DNA from: Lachnospiraceae bacterium UBA1755
Lineage (GTDB): Bacteria; Bacillota; Clostridia; Lachnospirales; Lachnospiraceae
DNA: 18,127 nt
Assembly (NCBI GenBank): GCA_002314805.1
Contig: DCHJ01000022.1
Location: forward strand, 32,203 to 50,329
Direction: 5' to 3'
The notes below the pieces were generated by a model, which saw only the letters and a list, made by a program, of their open reading frames with translations, was not told the origin of the DNA and made no database searches. The first letter of the stretch is position 1, and each line of letters begins with the position of its first letter. Position numbers and translations under genes: made by a program. Positions 1 through 8,600 of the stretch are shown piece by piece.

Positions 1-51
1 GTATACAAGAGAAAGGGCAACAGCTACGGGCTTATCGAGCCGGAGGTATAA
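1..51 (+). CDS. C-terminal end of an unidentified protein (cut by window edge)
   Basis: The first 16 codons of the window are open in frame 1 and end in TAA at 49-51; the last residues read GNSYGLIEPEV. A strong intrinsic terminator begins about 40 nt after this stop in the same orientation, which is the main reason to believe this is the tail of a real plus-strand gene. Too little protein is present to name a family. Confidence 0.55.
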   Translation, partial: VYKRKGNSYGLIEPEV

Positions 52-92
52 AACCGAGTGCAGCAGGAAAGCGCACATAGCGTTGAGCAGTG

Positions 93-123
93 AGAGAGCA
101 TCCCGCGGGATGCTCTCTTTTTT
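93..123 (+). terminator. Intrinsic terminator of the left-edge gene
   Basis: A perfect 26-bp inverted repeat (93-118, each arm 13 bp, centre CCCGCGGG) is followed directly by a run of six T (118-123). This is a textbook rho-independent terminator for the plus-strand gene ending at 51. Confidence 0.93.
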
Positions 124-135
124 CATGTGTTTTCT

Positions 136-243
136 ATGATGCACCAGCTGAACGCATCGTACACGGCAGATAAACCGTACGTATTATTCCAAACTGTCAA
201 GCTCGATAACGCAGTGCAGTATGTCTGGCAAGGCAGAAAATAA
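136..243 (+). other. Short open frame, 35 codons, possible gene remnant
   Basis: ATG at 136 opens a 35-residue frame ending in TAA at 241-243. The translation has a protein-like mix (ends KLDNAVQYVWQGRK) but there is no Shine-Dalgarno sequence and it lies just after a terminator. It may be the 3' stub of a decayed gene. I do not recognise a family. The rest of the stretch to 300 shows nothing else. Confidence 0.2.
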
Positions 244-299
244 AAGTACTCAGGTTTACGGGAAGACTCTAAAACATGACAGTCAGGAATTCAGTCTGT

Positions 300-1376
300 C
301 TATTTCCAGAGACTATTAATAAATTCAGAGAACCTTGGAAGTGCAAAGGCGATGTACCCTCTTTCCGAACCATCAATTATACCTTTTTGAATCAGACGTT
401 CTCTGTATACAGAAAGATCTCCGGATTCAATATTGCACATGGTTTTGATTTCCGAAACCGATGCAGGAGACTGGCTGGCGACTGAGAGTGCTTTCAGAAT
501 ATCTTTTTCCTTTCTTGTCGTCTCTGACCAGATTTTCTCATAGACAAATTCCGAAAGATAATAGTCATAGTCTGTCATGGTATCTTCGATCCGGGCTGTT
601 TTATCTGCGGATAGGGATTTCCAGTACAGATATCCCAGTACCTGAAACGCAAAAGCATATCCCTTGGTCAGGTCTGCCATATCAGCAGCGGCGCTCCTGC
701 CGATTCCAAAGACTGACTGATAATCATTTATTATGGCTGATCTGTTGAGTGGGGGAAGCTCCACTTCCTTCGCCCTATATAAGAATGTAAGGGATTTATT
801 GTTTTTGATTTTATTAATATTGTTTGTGAGCCCTGTCATCAATACATAGATATCGTATCCCTTGCGGGCATAGCTTGACATGGTATGGGAAAAAGCGGAA
901 ATCTCCTTACCATAAGTCACTTCATCAATAGTCACGAGTACTTTTTTCTGCTTTTTCTTCAAAATGCTGAGCATAATATCTGCAGCATCTTCTGCATCGG
1001 ATGCAATCATGTCGGCCTTTTCGAGCGATACACCGATCCCTAGGATAGAAAAATCCAATTTTGCCTTAATAAAAATGCTCCTGAGCTCCGGTATACGGTA
1101 AAGTGCTCTTGCCAGCGAATCTATGATATCACTTTCCGGATTCGCAATATCTATTGATATCCATCCCGGCTCTACTGTGATCCGCTGTGATATATCAGTC
1201 ATTGTTGCGGTCTTACCGCTGCCCCTGACTCCCGTGAGAAAATATCCCCTGAAAGTCGGAACATTTTTAATCAGGTCCCCTACGATTTCTTCTGTAAGTG
1301 CTGCCCTGCTTATGTACTGAGGCGGAACCAGCGCAAACTGCAAGGTATAGGGATTATCTTTTTGTAAGAAAGTCAT
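300..1376 (-). CDS. AAA+ (ORC1/STAND-like) ATPase with C-terminal winged helix
   Basis: Predicted cytosolic P-loop ATPase, 358 aa. Visible motifs: Walker A GVRGSGKT (about residues 49-56), Walker B KVLVTIDE (about 145-152), a sensor-1-like segment YVLMTGLTNN (about 178-187), and a C-terminal winged-helix-like region (about 305-350). This layout matches the ORC1/Cdc6-like 'ATP-binding protein' families common in Clostridia, often linked to mobile or defence loci; the true substrate is unknown. Start: an ATG six codons further upstream is in frame (1394), but the ATG at 1376 has AAAGGA nine bases before it, so I chose it. Four 28-bp repeats lie directly upstream and probably control it. No terminator is evident after the stop. 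Role in defence or DNA handling is inference. Confidence 0.8.
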   Translation of the reverse strand: MTFLQKDNPYTLQFALVPPQYISRAALTEEIVGDLIKNVPTFRGYFLTGVRGSGKTATMTDISQRITVEPGWISIDIANPESDIIDSLARALYRIPELRSIFIKAKLDFSILGIGVSLEKADMIASDAEDAADIMLSILKKKQKKVLVTIDEVTYGKEISAFSHTMSSYARKGYDIYVLMTGLTNNINKIKNNKSLTFLYRAKEVELPPLNRSAIINDYQSVFGIGRSAAADMADLTKGYAFAFQVLGYLYWKSLSADKTARIEDTMTDYDYYLSEFVYEKIWSETTRKEKDILKALSVASQSPASVSEIKTMCNIESGDLSVYRERLIQKGIIDGSERGYIAFALPRFSEFINSLWK

Positions 1377-1405
1377 ATGAACCTGTCCTTTCATTGCTTT
1401 TATAC

Positions 1406-1500
1406 TTTGTTATAATTCGTAAATATTTTATATTTTGTCATAATATATAAATGTTTTATAATTTGTCATAAAATAGATTATATTTCATAATTTGTCATAA
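1406..1500 (-). repeat. Iteron-like array: four TTATGACAAA copies at 28/28/29-bp spacing
   Basis: On the minus strand the core TTATGACAAA occurs at 1491-1500, 1462-1471 and 1434-1443, with a variant TTATAACAAA at 1406-1415. The steps are 29, 28 and 28 bp. Similarity extends past the core (TTATAAAAYATTTA-like) in the middle copies. The array is very AT-rich and ends at the ribosome-binding site of the AAA+ ATPase, so it probably contains its promoter and a multi-site operator. No clean -35/-10 pair could be assigned. Confidence 0.8.
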
Positions 1501-1565
1501 TTCAAGGCATGGCAGTTTTGTTTGTGAGCTTAGCTTGATATATCCTTCTGTTTCCGGTATCTTTA

Positions 1566-1667
1566 TTATCTGACGTACACTTCACGCTTTAGCTGAATCG
1601 CTTCTCCTATGATAACCATGGCAGCAATACCATCATAGATCCTGAAATGATCGTCTCGCAAACGCAT
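1566..1667 (-). pseudogene. 33-codon remnant resembling a phage large-terminase C-terminus
   Basis: A minus-strand frame starts with ATG at 1667, six bases after the nucleotidyltransferase stop, and ends in TAA at 1566. Its centre reads YDGIAAMVIIGEAIQLKRE. Phage large terminase subunits often end with a K-x-DG-x-AA-hydrophobic-A motif like this, so I suspect the last piece of a terminase gene. There is no ribosome-binding site and no upstream part. It could equally be a chance open frame. The rest of 1501-1672 shows nothing else. Confidence 0.3.
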
Positions 1668-1672
1668 CTTAT

Positions 1673-2386
1673 TTATTGTTGCTTTTTAGCTTTTGCAGCT
1701 TTCAGGATATCAGCAAGATTGTCACCATTCAGTACATCCGGATAATCCTCCTGAAATCCGACTAAAACATCTTTATTCTCCTGTTCAAGCTCTCTGCATT
1801 GTTTGTAAAATTCCTGCAAGTCTTCTTTCTTGTAAACAGCTTCTATAAAGGTTCTGGAAGCTTCCGGTATCTTGTCATATGAATCATATAAATCAACTAC
1901 GGACTTCTGAATTCTTTCTAAGCTCAATGGTTCATGTCGTTCTTCGTGCTCGATCAATATACCAACAATATCAGATAAATCATTTTTATATTGGCGGCCT
2001 GCCATAAGTTTCATAGCTACCAGATATTCAGCAGATACCGTTCTTATCTGCAGTATATTTGAGAAAGTCTTGTAATACTTTGAATGTTCCGCAAGTCTCG
2101 GTGTATATGAACTCGTATTAACAAAATCTGTGTTTAACCATCCAACCGGAAGTCCCAGCCTGTCTCCAACTGTGTTAATCGCTTCCTTCATTGTTCCTGA
2201 GGACTTGATAATTGCGTCCATGTCATAAGTCATCGTCCTGAATCCATAATTAATAAGAATAGATGCCCCTCCGACAAGTATAATCTCAGCACCCATTCGT
2301 GTACCGTTCTTTTTACGGAACTCCTTCGCCAATTCCTTTAAACAGCTATCAAGGTTTTCTTTTGTAAAAAGTATATCAGCAGACAT
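1673..2386 (-). CDS. Minimal nucleotidyltransferase (DUF6036/AbiEii-like), probable toxin
   Basis: Protein of 237 aa with the signature of polymerase-beta-type minimal nucleotidyltransferases: ILVGGASILINYGF (residues about 36-49) followed by the metal-binding pair D55-x-D57, and a later K-x4-R-x3-KNDLSD segment (about 124-140) typical of the AbiEii/DUF6036 group. Such enzymes transfer nucleotides to RNA or protein targets, and in type IV toxin-antitoxin or abortive-infection systems they act as the toxin. Start: the frame is open further upstream, but ATG at 2386 has GAGG six bases before it and overlaps the end of the XRE gene by 11 nt, which indicates translational coupling. The pairing with an upstream DNA-binding partner fits a toxin-antitoxin operon; toxicity is inferred, and a non-toxic role remains possible. 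Confidence 0.75.
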   Translation of the reverse strand: MSADILFTKENLDSCLKELAKEFRKKNGTRMGAEIILVGGASILINYGFRTMTYDMDAIIKSSGTMKEAINTVGDRLGLPVGWLNTDFVNTSSYTPRLAEHSKYYKTFSNILQIRTVSAEYLVAMKLMAGRQYKNDLSDIVGILIEHEERHEPLSLERIQKSVVDLYDSYDKIPEASRTFIEAVYKKEDLQEFYKQCRELEQENKDVLVGFQEDYPDVLNGDNLADILKAAKAKKQQ

Positions 2387-2957
2387 TGCGCACCTCACTT
2401 TCCACGATATTAAATCGCATAAATTCAGGTATAGCATTCGCCAATGCCTTTTCTTTTATGCGTTCATCTCCTGTCGCTGCATATGATACTGCAACGCCTG
2501 CGGGAAAATATGGCATCTCAAGTTTTCTGGAACGGATATCATTGTAATTAGTGCAAATGGGGAGGCCATTCAGTCCGGACAGATAATCAATCATCGCCAG
2601 CAAATAAAAGGCTTCTCTATACCAGCTGCGTTTATATAGTTTACGTATCTCATCTGTCTCAAGTGTTTCAATGATGAAGTCAATGTCTCCCATATCTTTT
2701 ACATGGTGGCATGTATTACTCTTAAAGGTTTCAAAAGAACACCTGTAATCCATCTTTTCTATTGCGTTATTTTCCAGTATAGAATCAACCGTCACGCCAA
2801 GAACCTTAGCAATCTTATATAAAGTTCCGGCCTCGCATTTATCAAGATCAGCTTTTCCACTGCAGATATCTGTAATAGTAGTCATTGCTACACCGCTTTC
2901 CTTGCTCAAGCGATATCTTGAGATGTTTGCTTTTTTAAGTAAATCATTTACGATCAT
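2376..2957 (-). CDS. XRE/Cro-type HTH regulator, probable antitoxin partner
   Basis: Protein of 193 aa. Residues about 1-65 form a Cro/C1-type helix-turn-helix (ISRYRLSKESGVAMTTITDI, then a recognition and support helix ending in KVLGVTVDSIL). Residues about 70-193 are an alpha-rich domain I do not recognise. ATG at 2957 has AGGAG nine bases upstream (2967-2971). It is the first gene of a two-gene operon with the nucleotidyltransferase, overlapping it by 11 nt. Its promoter contains a palindrome between -35 and -10, a good candidate for binding and autorepression by this protein. The role as antitoxin is inferred from context, by analogy with AbiE-type pairs. Confidence 0.78.
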   Translation of the reverse strand: MIVNDLLKKANISRYRLSKESGVAMTTITDICSGKADLDKCEAGTLYKIAKVLGVTVDSILENNAIEKMDYRCSFETFKSNTCHHVKDMGDIDFIIETLETDEIRKLYKRSWYREAFYLLAMIDYLSGLNGLPICTNYNDIRSRKLEMPYFPAGVAVSYAATGDERIKEKALANAIPEFMRFNIVESEVRNVC

Positions 2958-2979
2958 CAGCTTCCACTCCTCTTATTAC

Positions 2980-3008
2980 AATATATCGGTTCGCCGAACT
3001 AATGTCAA
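2980..3008 (-). promoter_or_regulatory. Promoter of XRE-nucleotidyltransferase operon with internal operator
   Basis: Reading the minus strand: -35 TTGACA (3003-3008), 17-bp spacer, -10 TATATT (2980-2985), close to the sigma-A consensus. The spacer holds the perfect palindrome GTTCGGCGAAC (2989-2999). Its position would block RNA polymerase if bound, as expected for autoregulation by the XRE protein. Between here and the terminator at 3163 nothing else is evident. Confidence 0.85.
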
Positions 3009-3125
3009 TGATTCCCCAAATGTGAACTTCCACACTTTTTGCAATTAACCATCTGAGTAACATCCTTAACTTTGAGGTTTTTATAAGAAAATCCCTTTAA
3101 GGACGTGCACCGCCAGACGTACATT

Positions 3126-3163
3126 AAAAAACGGCTGCTTATCGTCAAAGCAGCCGATTTTTT
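3126..3163 (-). terminator. Intrinsic terminator after glnN (bidirectional)
   Basis: Nine-bp stem CGGCTGCTT/AAGCAGCCG (3132-3140 and 3148-3156) with a 7-nt loop, flanked by an A-run (3126-3131) and a T-run (3158-3163). It gives a T-tail on both strands, about 70 nt past the glnN stop on the minus strand. Confidence 0.9.
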
Positions 3164-3232
3164 GTTTAATACTCAGAGAAAGTCTGGCTTCCTTTATCAT
3201 ATCTTTTACGAGCTTGCTGTCTTGCTTTATTA

Positions 3233-5329
3233 TCAGAACATCAGATCCCCGTATGACGGCATCGGCCACTTCTCTTTGTCCACCAGCACCTCCAGCCTGT
3301 CTACGGGAGTACGCAGTGCCTTCATCGCAGGTACGATTCTGTCACGGCATGCACGTGCCCGGGCTGCCTGAGTTTTGATCCTGAATGATCTGCCAAGCTC
3401 ATCCTCCAGCCTGTCTATGGCTGTCTTGGTCTGTGCAAGAAGTCCTGAGCATTCACGGATCATAGCCTCCTGTACCGAGGTATCTGCATCCCTGACTGCA
3501 TTGGATACTGCGATCTTAGCTCCTGCCAGATCTCCCAGATAGCTTACTGCCGCCGGGATTATCTGCTTTGTGGCTATATCCCTCATGGTACGGGCCTCAA
3601 TGCATATCTCCTTTACATAAATGTCATATTCGATCTCTGCACGTGATGCCAGCTCGTTCTCCGTGAATACTCCGAAGCTGCCGAAGAGCTTCTCCGCCTT
3701 TTCAGAAGTGATACAGGGTATGGCATCCACCATCGACGGGTATTCCGGCAGGCCTCTCCGCTTTGCTTCCTTTATCCACTCTTTATCATAACCGTTGCCG
3801 TTAAATACAACGCGGCGGTGGTCTTCAAAGGTCTTTGCGATATAATTCCTTATCGCCTTGCCGGTCGGTTTTACGCCCAGCTCATCGCAGGCTTCCTTAA
3901 ACGCCTCAGCCACTATAGTATTGAGCACGATATTGGGCATTGCAAGAGAATCCGATGAGCCCAGTATACGCAGCTCAAACTTATTGCCGGTGAAGGCAAA
4001 GGGTGATGTACGGTTCCTGTCTGTAGCATCCTTGCTGAAATCCGGAAGTGCTGCAACTCCTGTCTTTAAGGTACCTCCCCTGATGCTGTGGGTAGCGGCT
4101 CCGGTCAGTGTGAACTGATCCAGGATGTCCTGCATCTGCTTACCGAGAAAGATACTTATGATGGCAGGTGGTGCCTCATTACCTCCCAGTCGCAGGTCAT
4201 TGCCCACATTGGCTGCCGAATACCTGATCAGGTCAGCATGCTTATCCACTGCCTTGATCACACACGCAAGTATCAGCAGGAATTCCAGATTCTCATGGGG
4301 CTTATCACCCGGCTTAAGCAGATTCCTGCCCGCATCTGTGGAAAGGGACCAGTTATTATGCTTACCTGAGCCGTTCACACCCGCAAACGGCTTTTCGTGC
4401 AGGAGACATACCATGCCGTGGCGCTCTGCCACCCTTTTCATGGTCTCCATGGTCATCTGGTTATGGTCGGTTGCGATATTGCACTGCTCATAAAGCGGCG
4501 CAAGCTCATGCTGTGCAGGCGCACCCTCATTGTGCTGAGTCTTGGCCGGTACACCCAGCTTCCACAGCTCATGGTTGATATCCTTCATATATGCGCCCAC
4601 GCGCTCCTTGATGGTCCCGTAATAGTGGTCGTCAAGCTCCTGACCCTTGGGCGGCATTGCTCCAAAAAGCGTATGTCCCGTGTAAATGAGGTCCTTGCGG
4701 CGGCTGTAGGTCTCCTTGTCTACAAGGAAATATTCCTGCTCGGCTCCTACCATGGGGATGACACGTCTGGTCGAGGTGTCTCCAAACATACGGACAATCC
4801 GGAGTGCCTGTTCGTCGATAGCCTGCATGGAACGCAGAAGCGGTGTCTTCTGGTCAAGTGATTCTCCGGTATAGGCACAGAAGGCCGTGGGGATGCAGAG
4901 CGTCACACCAAGAGCATCCTCCCTGAGAAATGCCGGGCTGGTGCAGTCCCATGCCGTATAGCCGCGGGCCTCAAAGGTCGCGCGCAGTCCTCCGCTGGGG
5001 AAGCTGGATGCATCCGACTCACCCCTTATGAGGTGCTTGCCCTCAAAATCGAGTATGGCCTTGCCCTCTCTGGTAAAGCCCAGAAAGGCATCGTGCTTTT
5101 CTGCTGTAACTCCGGTCAGAGGCTGGAACCAATGCGTGTAATGCGTTGCGCCGCGCTCCAGTGCCCAGTCCTTCATGGCCTGAGCTACAGTATCCGCAAT
5201 GGACGGGTCAAGCTCCGTGCCCATCTCAATTGTCTTTTTCAGCTTCGTGTACACGTCTTCCGGGAGACGTGTCTTCATCTCATTATCTGTAAAAACATCA
5301 CTTGCATAGATCTTCAGGAAATCATTCAT
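3233..5329 (-). CDS. glnN: Glutamine synthetase type III
   Basis: Catalyses ATP-dependent ligation of ammonia to glutamate giving glutamine, in the cytosol. The 698-aa length and motifs fit the type III (GlnN) family rather than the shorter GlnA: GAEQEYFLVD (about 195-204), KTQHNEGAPAQHE (about 263-275) and the ATP-binding NGSGKHNNWS (about 319-328). The frame is open upstream for 93 more codons, but the ATG at 5329 is preceded at seven bases by GAGGAG and the protein from here has the family's normal N-terminus, so the longer version is rejected. It lies downstream of uvrA in the same direction with a 288-bp gap, so it probably has its own promoter, and it ends at the terminator at 3126-3163. 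Confidence 0.96.
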   Translation of the reverse strand: MNDFLKIYASDVFTDNEMKTRLPEDVYTKLKKTIEMGTELDPSIADTVAQAMKDWALERGATHYTHWFQPLTGVTAEKHDAFLGFTREGKAILDFEGKHLIRGESDASSFPSGGLRATFEARGYTAWDCTSPAFLREDALGVTLCIPTAFCAYTGESLDQKTPLLRSMQAIDEQALRIVRMFGDTSTRRVIPMVGAEQEYFLVDKETYSRRKDLIYTGHTLFGAMPPKGQELDDHYYGTIKERVGAYMKDINHELWKLGVPAKTQHNEGAPAQHELAPLYEQCNIATDHNQMTMETMKRVAERHGMVCLLHEKPFAGVNGSGKHNNWSLSTDAGRNLLKPGDKPHENLEFLLILACVIKAVDKHADLIRYSAANVGNDLRLGGNEAPPAIISIFLGKQMQDILDQFTLTGAATHSIRGGTLKTGVAALPDFSKDATDRNRTSPFAFTGNKFELRILGSSDSLAMPNIVLNTIVAEAFKEACDELGVKPTGKAIRNYIAKTFEDHRRVVFNGNGYDKEWIKEAKRRGLPEYPSMVDAIPCITSEKAEKLFGSFGVFTENELASRAEIEYDIYVKEICIEARTMRDIATKQIIPAAVSYLGDLAGAKIAVSNAVRDADTSVQEAMIRECSGLLAQTKTAIDRLEDELGRSFRIKTQAARARACRDRIVPAMKALRTPVDRLEVLVDKEKWPMPSYGDLMF

Positions 5330-5617
5330 TGCTGCTCTCCTCATATAAAAACTTAAAAATATATATTGCTTTATGCCGGTATATGCTGATATGTCCAGGT
5401 ATCTGCGGGTGCGCATTCTGCATGATACGTACCCTCTGCGTACACCTCCACCCGTGCACGGTTCGTATCCTCTGTACACATCGGCTCCGTGTATGATGCT
5501 GCACTGTATGCGCCGGCTGCCTGCATGATACATGTTCTGCGGTCTGTGCAGGCTGTCTGCGTGAAACACTTCCGCGGTCTGCACCTGCTGCCCGGCATAC
5601 ACTGTCATTTCCCCGTA
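5330..5617. other. uvrA-glnN intergenic region, coding-like composition
   Basis: This 288-bp stretch is GC-rich and free of stops in two minus-strand frames over most of its length. The 11-mer CTGCATGATAC occurs exactly twice (5418-5428, 5521-5531), with a related GTATGATGC between them. Only the last 40 bp before glnN are AT-rich. I see no clear promoter or terminator. It may be decayed repetitive coding sequence or a long 5' leader of glnN; neither can be shown. Confidence 0.4.
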
Positions 5618-8600
5618 TCAGATACCCATCTTCTTCAGGTACTGACCCGTAAAGGATACCTTATTGGCTGCCACCTCCTCCGGTGTGCCTGTGGCGATCA
5701 CAGTACCGCCCCGGTCTCCGCCCTCGGGTCCCATATCTATGATATAGTCCGCACACTTGATCACATCCAGATTGTGCTCGATGACCACCACCGTATTGCC
5801 GCCGTCTGCCAGTCTCCTCAATATCTCTACCAGCTTGTGTACATCTGCAAAATGAAGTCCCGTGGTCGGTTCATCCAGGATATATATCGTCCTGCCTGTA
5901 CCTCGCCGCGCAAGCTCCGTTGCAAGCTTGATCCGCTGCGCCTCGCCTCCTGAAAGCTCGGTGGAAGGCTGCCCGAGACGGATGTATCCGAGTCCTACAT
6001 CATACAGCGTCTGAATGATACGGCTGATCCTCGGCTGAGCCTTGAAAAACTCAAGCGCATCTTCTACGGTCATATTCAGGACGTCATAGATCGACTTGCC
6101 CTTGTACTTTACTTCAAGCGTCTCCCTGTTGTATCTTCTGCCCCCGCAGACCTCGCAGGGCACATATACATCCGGCAGGAAATGCATCTCTATCTTGATG
6201 ATGCCGTCTCCCGAACATGACTCGCAGCGTCCGCCTCTTACATTGAAGCTGAATCTGCCCTTGGTATATCCCTTGGCCCTGGCATCCGGCGTCATGGCAA
6301 ACAGATCGCGTATCAGGTCAAAGACACCTGTATATGTCGCCGGGTTGGATCTGGGAGTCTTGCCAATAGGGGACTGGTCTATGCATATTACCTTGTCAAG
6401 AGCCTCTGTCCCGTCTATGCCATCGTGCTTACCCGGGAACACCGCCTGGGCGCGGTTAAGCTGCCTTGCCAGAGACTTATACAGTATCTCATTGACCAGA
6501 GATGATTTACCCGAGCCGGATACTCCCGTCACACAGGTCATGACTGCAAGCGGGAATCTGACATCGATGTCCTTCAGATTGTTTTCCCTTGCTCTGCGCA
6601 CCGTCAGCCAGCCGGCCGGCTTGCGCCTTGTTTCCGGCACAGGTATGCGCAGCTCACCCGAAAGATATTTTCCGGTGACAGAAGTCTCGCAGGCGATTAT
6701 GTCTTCAATACTGCCCGCGGCTACGACATAGCCGCCGTGCTCTCCTGCCCCGGGTCCGATATCAACAATATAATCGGCCTCGCGCATCGTGTCCTCGTCA
6801 TGCTCTACCACGATGACCGAATTGCCCAGATCACGCAGATGCCTGAGTGTTGCAAGCAGCTTGTCATTATCACGCTGATGCAGTCCTATGGACGGCTCAT
6901 CCAGTATATAAGCCACGCCCACCAGACCAGAGCCTATCTGCGTCGCAAGCCTGATACGCTGTGCCTCGCCTCCGGAAAGCGTTGCTGTTGCCCGGCTCAG
7001 GCTCAGATAATCCAGTCCCACATCGATAAGGAACGATATCCTTGCCCTTATCTCCTTAAGTATCAGTTCACCGATCTGCTGCTGCATTTTACTGAGACTG
7101 AGACCGTCGATAAACTGACGGAACCGGACTATGCTCATATCAGTGGCATCATATATATTCCTGTCACCCACGGTCACTGCCAGCGATGACGGCTTAAGCC
7201 GCTTTCCTGCGCAGGCCGCGCACGGTGCGATATGCATATACTCCTGATACATTGCCTTCATAGTATCACTGAAGGTCTCCGCATAACGGCGGCTGCAGTT
7301 CTCGATAAGCCCCTCAAAGGCTGTAGGATAGACTCCGTAGCCCCGCTGCCCCGCATAGTGGACATCTACCTCCTCAGATGTCCCGTGGATCAGAATATCA
7401 TGGATCTTTTTTGGATACTTTTCAAAAGGAGTATCCAGGCTGAAACCGAAATGCTCCGCCATTGCAATCAGCAGCGCATTGGTAAAGCTGCCGCTTTTAT
7501 TGGCACTCTGCCATCCGGGCACCACGATGGCACCCTCATTGATGCTGAGCGACTTGTCCGGGATACAGAGATCCTCCGAAAATTCCATAGTATAGCCAAG
7601 TCCCGAGCATTCCGGGCAGGCACCGAAAGGATTGTTGAAGGAGAAGCTCCTCGGTTCAACCTCGTCAATACTGATGCCGCAGTCCGGACAGGCAAAATTC
7701 TGTGAAAACCAAAGCTCTTCGTGCCCGGATACTGCTCCTCCTGCTGCAGAGCTCCTCTGAGGCTGCGGGTGCGCATCGCTGCTGTGCGGCTCCCCTGCAG
7801 AACGGTCCATGTCAGCCTCTGCAGCTGATGTCCGGGTTGCTGCATCCTGATGTACGCCGGTCTGTGTCCCGGTGCCCGCTGCTCCTGATACCTGAGTGCC
7901 TGCGCTCTGACGCATCCCGCTCACCTGTGCATCGGGCGGATAATCACATATGACTGAGGCAATGTTGCCGGCAAGCTGCAGAGCAGACTCCAGTGATTCC
8001 GTAAGCCTCTTCTGTATACCCTCCCTGACTATGATGCGGTCCACGATGATCGCAATATTGTGTTTGATATTCTTGTCAAGCTGGATCGCGTCTTCCCTGT
8101 CAGGTGCGTAATCGGAAAGCTCCACTGCAGTGCCGTCGATCTGTGCACGGATATATCCTGCTTTAACTGCCGATGCGATGACCTTCTCGTGGCGGCCCTT
8201 CTTACCGCGTACTACAGGAGCCAGTATCTGCAGCTTTGTACCCGCAGGGCATAATAAGACCTGATCCACCATCTGGTCGATGGACTGCCTCTGGATGGGT
8301 CTGCCGCATTTCGGGCAATGGGGAATACCTATACGCGCATAAAGGAGGCGCATATAGTCATATATCTCCGTCACCGTACCCACCGTGGAACGGGGATTGC
8401 GGTTGGTCGATTTCTGGTCAATAGAGATAGCGGGAGGCAGGCCCTCAATGCTTTCAACATCGGGCTTTTCCATCCTGCCGAGGAACTGGCGTGCATAGCT
8501 GGAAAGAGATTCCATATAGCGGCGCTGACCTTCGGCATATATTGTGTCGAATGCGAGGCTGGATTTACCCGAGCCGGAAAGGCCTGTAAATACAACCAGC

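Noticed and set aside
1406..1500. CRISPR array
   Set aside because: Repeat cores are only about 10-14 bp, the intervals are AT-rich and partly similar to each other, and there are no cas genes.
3017..3034. CRP-like site TGTGGAAGTTCACA upstream of the XRE promoter
   Set aside because: The arms match over only four bases, and CRP control by such sites is not expected in this group.
3081..3269. 62-codon minus-strand frame after glnN
   Set aside because: It runs through the glnN end and the intrinsic terminator hairpin, and has no ribosome-binding site.
5330..5608. Ninety-three-codon N-terminal extension of glutamine synthetase
   Set aside because: The ATG at 5329 has an ideal GAGGAG site and gives the normal family N-terminus; the extension has no homology that I can see.
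6096..6731. 211-codon plus-strand frame
   Set aside because: Antisense to uvrA, no ribosome-binding site and no recognisable motif.
7468..7845. Alternative minus-strand frame over the UvrA insertion, suggesting a frameshift
   Set aside because: The UvrA frame stays open with family motifs on both sides, so the insertion is in frame and the alternative frame is chance.
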